Origin: Nitrososphaerales archaeon
GTDB taxonomy: Archaea > Thermoproteota > Nitrososphaeria > Nitrososphaerales > CADDZS01
NCBI GenBank assembly: GCA_030041355.1
Contig: JASHNZ010000053.1
Span: 1 to 64,000, forward strand
Direction: 5' to 3'
Length of the DNA: 64,000 nucleotides
The notes below the pieces were generated by a model. It was given only the letters and a program-made list of their open reading frames with translations. It had not been told where the DNA came from and searched no databases. The position numbers and the translations under genes were made by a program. Position 1 is the first letter of the stretch. The number at the start of each line of letters is the position of its first letter. Below are positions 59,782 through 64,000 of the stretch, piece after piece.

Positions 59782-61761
59782 TTATGAGATGTACGAGATG
59801 ATGTACCAGGTCGCAGGGGAGTTGCCTCCGGCAATGAGTTGGACTCCAAATTTCTTCTTAAGAGATTTGGATGTTGCTCCTTCAATCGTGTCTCCGCTTT
59901 TCGGTTTTATGGTAACTTCAAAATCGGTGCCCGTGTTTTTGACGTACAAGATCATTCCCTTTATTGCACTGGGCAGGTTAACTGTCTTTGCCGCTGAAGT
60001 AGCGTTTACCAAGACTGCGAAGCAACTATCTCCCACGCAGTAAGTTGAGCAACACGGAGTAGCTACTTTCGCGCCTATGCTTCCATTCACCTGTAGCGTC
60101 GTCGCCGGAGAGCATGTGCCTATTCCAAACCATCCGCACTTGTTCACGACGGAGAGAGGAGTACAAGAATTATTGCGCCACTGTTGAAGATTCGCACTTT
60201 GGCATGATGCGCCTTTCGCAACGACTGGAATCGCGCTAGGATTACCAGCAAGTCCTTGAACACCTATGTGATTAAAAGACGATCCGCGTACTCCTATGGA
60301 ACAACAACTGGTCGCACAGACGCCTACTGACTTTGTAGAGGATCCCGCCACGCCTACTGAATTAGGAGAATATCCCACTACACCGGAACTACAGGTACTC
60401 TGCCCATAGACGCCTATGTATCTGGGAGAAAGTCCCTTTACACCGAAGAAACAGCAACTCTGCCCATAGACGCCTACTGATTTCGAAGAAAATCCATAGA
60501 CGCCTACTGATTTGGGAGAAAATCCTTGTACACCGTAGGAACAGCAACTCTGCCCATAGACGCCTGCTAATTTGGAAGAAGATCCATAGACGCCTACTGA
60601 TCTGGGAGAATGTCCCTCTACACCGTAGGAACAGCAACTAATCCCGTAGACGCCTACTGATTTCGAAGAAGATCCCATTACACCATCCCCACAGGAACTC
60701 TGCCCATAGACGGCTACGTTTTTGGGAGAATGTCCCCATACACCGTAGGAACAGGAACTCTGCCCATAGACGCCTGCTAATTTGGAAGAAGTTCCTTGTA
60801 CACCGTAGTAAGAGCAACTCTGGCCCAAGACGCCTATTGATTTAGAAGAAGATCCTTTTACACCGATGCTACAGTTACTCTTGCCGTAGACGCCTACGTT
60901 AGAAGGAGAACATCCTTCCACACCGTACAAAGAGCAACTCGAACCGTAGACGCCTACGCATTTGGGAGAATATCCTACGACACCAATGTTAGAGCAGCTC
61001 TCGCCATAGACGCCTATTGATCTAGAAGAAAATCCTTGAACACCTATTCCAAAACACGTGCTTCCCTTGACTCCACAGCCACCGACGGAAGATCCGAAGA
61101 CGCCTAGTTTAGGAGAAGATCCGTATACACCGTAGGAACAGCAACTCTGCCCGTGGACGCCTACGTCAAAAGGAGAATATCCTTCTACACCGTAGGAAGA
61201 GCAACTCTGCCCATAGACGCCTACGCTTTTGGGAGAATGTCCCTCTACACCGTAGGAAGAGCAACTCTCCCCTTTAACGCCTACACAACAGGCACTCGTG
61301 CCATACACGCCATATGATTTGGAAGAAGCTCCATTTACACCGAAGAGAGTGCAACTATACCCATAGACGCCCCTTCCAGACACGGAGCATCCGTAGAGAC
61401 CAATTCCTGAACAAGTTTTTCCTTCAATGGCAACTCCACTAGGGCAGCATTCGAATAACTTTGCGTCTGGACGAGCAGACGACTCTCTGACGCAGGATCT
61501 AGCCGAGGATTCAGGAACTAATCTGCTTCCCAGAAAAGTACTTCCAACCGCAGCTGCAGCTCCCAGCAATGCAGCTTTTTTGATAAAGTCCCTTCTCAAT
61601 GATGAATCGATGGTAGACTCACAGGCAAGCTTGCTCTCCCCTTTGGAAGTACTCTTGTCACTACTGATACTAGCAGAGGGTACGACTTTTCTCGGAGGAG
61701 CATTTCTCTGAACTGCAGACTCCATCGTGGACTCGGGACAAACAGGCTCTTGAACTTCCAT
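59782..61761 (-). CDS. Tat-exported Cys-rich repeat protein, paralogue 4 (longest)
   Basis: About 659 residues from the ATG at 61761. Layout: N-region with an internal half-repeat (PESTMESAVQRN at 9-20 and CESTIDSSLRRD at 47-58), Tat arginines at 56-57 followed by DFIKKAAL and a hydrophobic core to about 77, the CCPSGVAIEGKTCS segment, then about 38 decamers in a row (counted by eye). The decamers alternate between GVYGQSCCSY and GVEGHSPKSV types, so Cys recur every 20 residues. The fibre module NPSAIPVVAKGASCQSANLQQWRN, GIGTCSPATTLQVNGSIGAK and the common C-terminal domain follow. I infer a beta-solenoid or trimeric fibre exported already folded. Confidence 0.78.
   Translation of the reverse strand: MEVQEPVCPESTMESAVQRNAPPRKVVPSASISSDKSTSKGESKLACESTIDSSLRRDFIKKAALLGAAAAVGSTFLGSRLVPESSARSCVRESSARPDAKLFECCPSGVAIEGKTCSGIGLYGCSVSGRGVYGYSCTLFGVNGASSKSYGVYGTSACCVGVKGESCSSYGVEGHSPKSVGVYGQSCSSYGVEGYSPFDVGVHGQSCCSYGVYGSSPKLGVFGSSVGGCGVKGSTCFGIGVQGFSSRSIGVYGESCSNIGVVGYSPKCVGVYGSSCSLYGVEGCSPSNVGVYGKSNCSIGVKGSSSKSIGVLGQSCSYYGVQGTSSKLAGVYGQSSCSYGVWGHSPKNVAVYGQSSCGDGVMGSSSKSVGVYGISCCSYGVEGHSPRSVGVYGSSSKLAGVYGQSCCSYGVQGFSPKSVGVYGFSSKSVGVYGQSCCFFGVKGLSPRYIGVYGQSTCSSGVVGYSPNSVGVAGSSTKSVGVCATSCCSIGVRGSSFNHIGVQGLAGNPSAIPVVAKGASCQSANLQQWRNNSCTPLSVVNKCGWFGIGTCSPATTLQVNGSIGAKVATPCCSTYCVGDSCFAVLVNATSAAKTVNLPSAIKGMILYVKNTGTDFEVTIKPKSGDTIEGATSKSLKKKFGVQLIAGGNSPATWYIISYIS
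60360..61390. repeat. Coding 60-bp/30-bp tandem repeats
   Basis: At the DNA level the region is a chain of about 60-base units, each with CATAGACGCCTA, then GGGAGAAT or GGAAGAA, then CACCGTAGGAACAG. Each unit is two 30-base halves that encode one Cys-type and one SPKS-type decamer. Neighbouring units are often near-identical (for example 60540-60560 and 60720-60780), which points to recent unit gain or gene conversion. Similar, shorter arrays occur in paralogues 1 and 2. Confidence 0.75.
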
Positions 61762-61822
61762 GGCTCTCTGGCCAGAATTCAAGACTTAGTTAAACTTTCG
61801 CATTTTCATAAGGGTCATCCGG
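61762..61822 (-). promoter_or_regulatory. Shared promoter block, paralogue 4
   Basis: It differs from the paralogue 1/3 block at only about three positions over 50 bases and matches paralogue 3 for roughly 20 bases more. TTTAACTAAG is 33 bases before the ATG, and the dyad reads TCTGGCCAGA here. Confidence 0.55.
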
Positions 61823-61876
61823 TGCTCAAGCTTCCCTTCCCATTTTTCTTTTTTGGTGGTACAGCCTTGAAGGTTC

Positions 61877-61913
61877 GATTATACAAAGTACTGTTTAGTT
61901 TTGTTGTATAATC
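61877..61913. repeat. 10-bp inverted repeat
   Basis: GATTATACAA at 61877-61886 and TTGTATAATC at 61904-61913 are perfect inverted copies with a 17-base spacer. The site is between the paralogue 4 promoter and the zinc-ribbon gene, near a transposase remnant. It could be a terminator for the leftward zinc-ribbon gene or a leftover of a small mobile element. Confidence 0.4.
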
Positions 61914-62000
61914 TAACAGAGCCTGCTTGCTCTAATCTCTTCTTTTGATACCAAAGAGTAGATTTGTTCAATTCCTTTGATAATTGTCCATTTTCAGAAA

Positions 62001-62217
62001 TTAGCCGACAGGGAATTTGTAATTGGGCGTGGGTATTAGCTTAAGCAGTCGATGACACTTTGGGCATTTAACAAAAACAAAGACCGCGGTTCCCAAAATC
62101 TATTTGGGAGTCCTCCAGAATAAAGTAATGCCAACAACGTTCGCAAATGATGTCCCATATTCCGCTTGGACTCCTTGTGAATGGCAGGAGCTTCGCCAGT
62201 TTGCGAAATGTGCTCAT
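62001..62217 (-). pseudogene. Small zinc-ribbon gene with a one-base frameshift
   Basis: From the ATG at 62217 the frame reads MSTFRKLAKLLPFTRSPSG and IWDIICERCWHYFILEDSQIDFG, with the first CxxC. Near 62092-62094 a run of three G (coding strand) seems to hold one base too many. In the shifted frame the protein continues TAVFVFVKCPKCHRLLKLIPTPNYKF to TAA at 62001-62003, which supplies the second CxxC. Joined, the product is a 70-residue zinc ribbon (CERC...CPKC). It may be a real frameshift or a homopolymer error. I do not recognise the family. Confidence 0.5.
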
Positions 62218-62253
62218 TGCCGAAATATGTGTTTCCTGAAGTAGACGGGATTC

Positions 62254-62443
62254 TGCCCCATCAGTCCATACTTGATGGCGACCATATTTTCTGATGAGCT
62301 CCCGAAGATACATTTCAACGGATCTTGAATTATGATTCCATGCAAAATACAATCCGAGTATTCTGTTAGCACATGGCTCGTAAGCTACGAACAGCCAGGC
62401 AGCTTCTCCGGCTACCCTCGGGCCGATCGGTTCAATCCACGCT
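62254..62443 (-). mobile_element. DDE transposase remnant
   Basis: The frame reads AWIEPIGPRVAGEAAWLFVAYEP, then ILGLYFAWNHNSRSVEMYLRELIRKYGRHQVWTDGA. This is the central strand of an archaeal DDE transposase, with the second catalytic aspartate expected in the TDG motif. A stop codon immediately precedes it, and similarity ends after TDGA, where the zinc-ribbon gene begins. Only about 63 codons of a typical 200-350 remain. Confidence 0.65.
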
Positions 62444-62472
62444 TAACTTAACGCGGGAGAAAAGTTGCCAGG

Positions 62473-63144
62473 CTATAGTTGAATGAAATGATAATGGAGC
62501 TCGTAGGTATATCCGTTGAGATTTGTCGACTCAAAGAAATACAGGTACCCGCTGTTAAACTTGAGTCCCAATGAATCAGTGCTGAATACTAGCTGATCAT
62601 TGATGTAAACACGGATCGAGTTCCTGCTCAAAAAGTCTATTCGCCAGTGCAGGGGGAAGGTACCGGTATACTGCTGGTTGTAGAGACGACTTTCACCGAC
62701 TCCGCCGACGTTTCTCGCGACTTGAGCATACCAGCTTCCGAATTCATAGTTGCCGGTAACTATGAATCCAACCCAGTTAGCCATTCCTCTGTAAGGATCT
62801 GTATTGTTCGAGAAGGTTGGCGAGATATAGAAATTAGCAACGTATCTGTTCTGGCCACTTAACATGCTTGCATTGAATTCGATGTTTCCCGAAAGAGGAT
62901 ATTTCATGGTTGAAACTATTCCAAAATCAGTCCAAGTTTCGTAATACTTCGTGGCATCGATGATGTCAACCCCGCTCCCGTTTTGATTGAAATGCAATAA
63001 TGTGTGTATAGTGGGCCCCCACGACATGGTCTGCCATTTTGAATTTGCAGAACTGCTCGAAGCCGCAGCAGTGCTCGGTAGAGTTGATATTAACAAGACC
63101 GATAACAGAGCAAAAACAATGAAAATGCTGAATCGATGTTGCAT
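62473..63144 (-). CDS. Exported lectin-like protein
   Basis: Translation most likely starts at ATG 63144 (MQHRFSIFIVF), just before a classical signal peptide, which gives about 223 residues. A TATA box (TTAAATA, 63168-63174) is 27 bases upstream, the leaderless distance; an ATG-type start 45 codons further upstream would lie upstream of the promoter. The mature part looks like a concanavalin-type beta-sandwich: WTDFGIVSTMKYPLSGNIEFNASM, GYLYFFESTNLNGYTYELHYHF, with INDQLVFSTDS as the usual penultimate strand pair. Family assignment is not firm; it may bind carbohydrate. Confidence 0.6.
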   Translation of the reverse strand: MQHRFSIFIVFALLSVLLISTLPSTAAASSSSANSKWQTMSWGPTIHTLLHFNQNGSGVDIIDATKYYETWTDFGIVSTMKYPLSGNIEFNASMLSGQNRYVANFYISPTFSNNTDPYRGMANWVGFIVTGNYEFGSWYAQVARNVGGVGESRLYNQQYTGTFPLHWRIDFLSRNSIRVYINDQLVFSTDSLGLKFNSGYLYFFESTNLNGYTYELHYHFIQL

Positions 63145-63167
63145 AGTTGAGGAGGCCAGTCGTCTCG

Positions 63168-63174
63168 TATTTAA
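63168..63174 (-). promoter_or_regulatory. TATA box for the exported lectin-like gene
   Basis: TTAAATA on the coding strand is centred about 27 bases upstream of the ATG at 63144. This spacing puts transcription start on or next to the start codon and decides the start of the gene. Confidence 0.55.
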
Positions 63175-63495
63175 GGAAAAACTGATTATGACCTCGCAAA
63201 AGAGTTTACGAAATCCAAGGATCGTAAGGCAAGAAGGAAGTGGGGGAGATGGGCTCTCTATAATAGTCCTCGAAAGCAAAAGCAGAATTTTAGGGCATTC
63301 AATCTAGAATCGCTCTTCTTAGCGGAAATGGAGCTTTATTTGAGCTTCTAGCAAGCACTCACTTCGCTTGATACCGAATTCATACAAGAACTCCAGCAAA
63401 TAATAATAGCGATGGTTTGCTAAACCGAGGCTGCTGAAGGGGCAAACAAACAAAACCGTACGTGTGTGGCAGGCTGCCAACGAAATTCTCTCGGG

Positions 63496-63754
63496 ATGTC
63501 AGGGCACTTCGAAATTTCCGTCATTCGTTTAGGCGTTGTCGAAGGAGAATACCACTGGCAAACACGAAAAGGATGACGAATTCTTCTATGTTGTCGAAGG
63601 AAGTTTCTTTATTGATCTAGAAGATCGAGTGATTGAACTCAAACCTAGACAGGGAGTCGTCGTTCGAAAGGGCATCATGCATCGGGCACGAGCACCAACA
63701 AGGACTGTAATTCTAATGTCTGAAACCGCAACCATAGTTCCAACAGGTGATTGA
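63496..63754 (+). pseudogene. Cupin protein with a one-base frameshift
   Basis: From the ATG at 63496 one frame reads MSGHFEISVIRLGVVEGEYHWQ and then stops. The frame one base on reads KHEKDDEFFYVVEGSFFIDLEDRVIELKPRQGVVVRKGIMHRARAPTRTVILMSETATIVPTGD. Removing one A from the AAA at about 63562-63564 joins them as GEYHWQHEKDDEFFYVVEG, the standard cupin motif 1, with PRQGVVVRKGIMHRA as motif 2 (metal His). The product would have about 85 residues, possibly more if the start is further upstream. It is either a recent pseudogene or a sequencing error. A second cupin gene begins 70 bases downstream. Confidence 0.6.
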
Positions 63755-63823
63755 AGATGTTTGAACAGATTGTGGCCTTTAAGACACAATAATGTAAATA
63801 TGCACAACGACTTTTGATTAAAT

Positions 63824-64000
63824 ATGAATTCCATTCAAGTTTTTCATAAAGCGGAGCTGAAGAAGGGGAATGTCACGCCGGGTATAACGCGGGATAAGGC
63901 GGTTGAGAGCGAGACGATTCTGTTTGGTAGAACCACAATCCACGCAGGGGCAAAATCCGGCTGGCATCATCACGGCAAACGAGACCTGTATGGATTTCTA
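63824..64000 (+). CDS. Cupin-domain protein, cut by the window end
   Basis: From ATG 63824 the first 59 codons read MNSIQVFHKAELKKGNVTPG and continue to HAGAKSGWHHHGKRDLYGFL, the first cupin motif with its histidine cluster. TGTAAATATG at 63793-63802 is placed as a TATA box at leaderless distance. The rest lies outside the window. The metal-binding beta-barrel is evident, but its substrate is not. Confidence 0.7.
   Translation, partial: MNSIQVFHKAELKKGNVTPGITRDKAVESETILFGRTTIHAGAKSGWHHHGKRDLYGFL

Noticed and set aside
60360-61390. Regular 60-bp repeats resembling a CRISPR array
   Set aside because: The units vary, there are no constant repeats with unique spacers, and the whole region is one open frame encoding the decamer repeats.
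60240-61420. Collagen-like protein
   Set aside because: The glycine spacing is not Gly-X-Y; the pattern is GVxGxS decamers.
1-64000. tRNA and rRNA genes
   Set aside because: Intergenic regions were read for T-loop-like GGTTCGA sequences and acceptor pairing; the few GTTCGA matches (for example near 9229 and 61873) do not fold into a tRNA.

Overview
The window reads as an archaeal chromosome segment, most likely from a heterotrophic TACK archaeon and plausibly a non-ammonia-oxidising Nitrososphaeria (Thaumarchaeota group I.1c-like) soil lineage. The evidence is a bacterio-opsin-activator-type HTH regulator, TATA boxes 25-33 nt upstream of start codons (short-leader or leaderless genes), many TTG/GTG starts, a four-subunit 2-oxoacid:ferredoxin oxidoreductase, split glycine decarboxylase (GcvPA/GcvPB) and an acetyl-CoA synthetase beside a GNAT/NDP-forming synthetase fusion. 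The taxonomic placement is inference. No rRNA, tRNA or CRISPR array was recognised.

Layout. 0-7.5 kb: degraded and accessory DNA with an MFS fragment, a VOC protein, a frameshifted gene, two prenyltransferase/squalene-cyclase-like paralogues, a transposase remnant, a glutaredoxin-like remnant and a G1-peptidase-like exported protein. 7.5-18.7 kb: a leftward energy operon korDABC - hdrA (two FAD modules plus MvhD tail) - hdrCB - etfAB, with an AlsS-like acetolactate synthase after it. 18.7-20.3 kb: a divergent unrecognised Cys-containing protein, a perfect inverted repeat in the shared promoter and two tiny zinc-ribbon genes missed by length cut-offs. 20.5-26.6 kb: a regulator pair (wHTH-TPR and HTH_10-ankyrin) with a small membrane protein, then exported and small proteins. 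26.7-31.3 kb: acs convergent with a GNAT-ACD fusion that lacks parts of its synthetase domains. 31.8-36.4 kb: proline-iminopeptidase-like hydrolase, amino-acid permease, metallophosphoesterase and nucleotidyltransferase-like protein. 36.6-41.6 kb: CBS protein, gcvPA, gcvPB, AcoX-type ATP-NAD kinase and a truncated racemase. 41.7-44.7 kb: SCP2 - Fe-alcohol dehydrogenase - aldehyde dehydrogenase operon. 44.9-50.9 kb: VKOR, Mth938-like, YbjQ, a methyltransferase and two exported proteins.

52.7-61.8 kb is the most unusual part. Four large leftward paralogues each carry a twin-arginine (Tat) signal behind an abnormally long N-region, then fibre-like repeats (in the longest about 38 decamers of the form GVYGxSCxxY / GVEGxSPKSV with periodic cysteines), then a near-identical C-terminal domain of about 115 residues. 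A tatA gene is embedded between two of them in the same direction, the genes share an almost identical promoter block, and two unrecognised rightward genes sit among them. I interpret this as a dedicated Tat-exported, cysteine-rich surface-fibre system. The right end holds a zinc-ribbon gene with a frameshift, a transposase remnant, an exported protein and two cupins (one frameshifted, one cut by the window edge).

Metabolically the window suggests peptide/amino-acid and acetate or alcohol use: amino acids enter by the permease, 2-oxoacids are oxidised by Kor to acyl-CoA and reduced ferredoxin, electrons are distributed by an Hdr/Etf flavin system, glycine goes to GcvP, and acetate is activated by Acs. 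Several genes are broken by single-base changes in short homopolymers (near 1740, 62093 and 63564), so either pseudogene formation or sequence error should be kept in mind.
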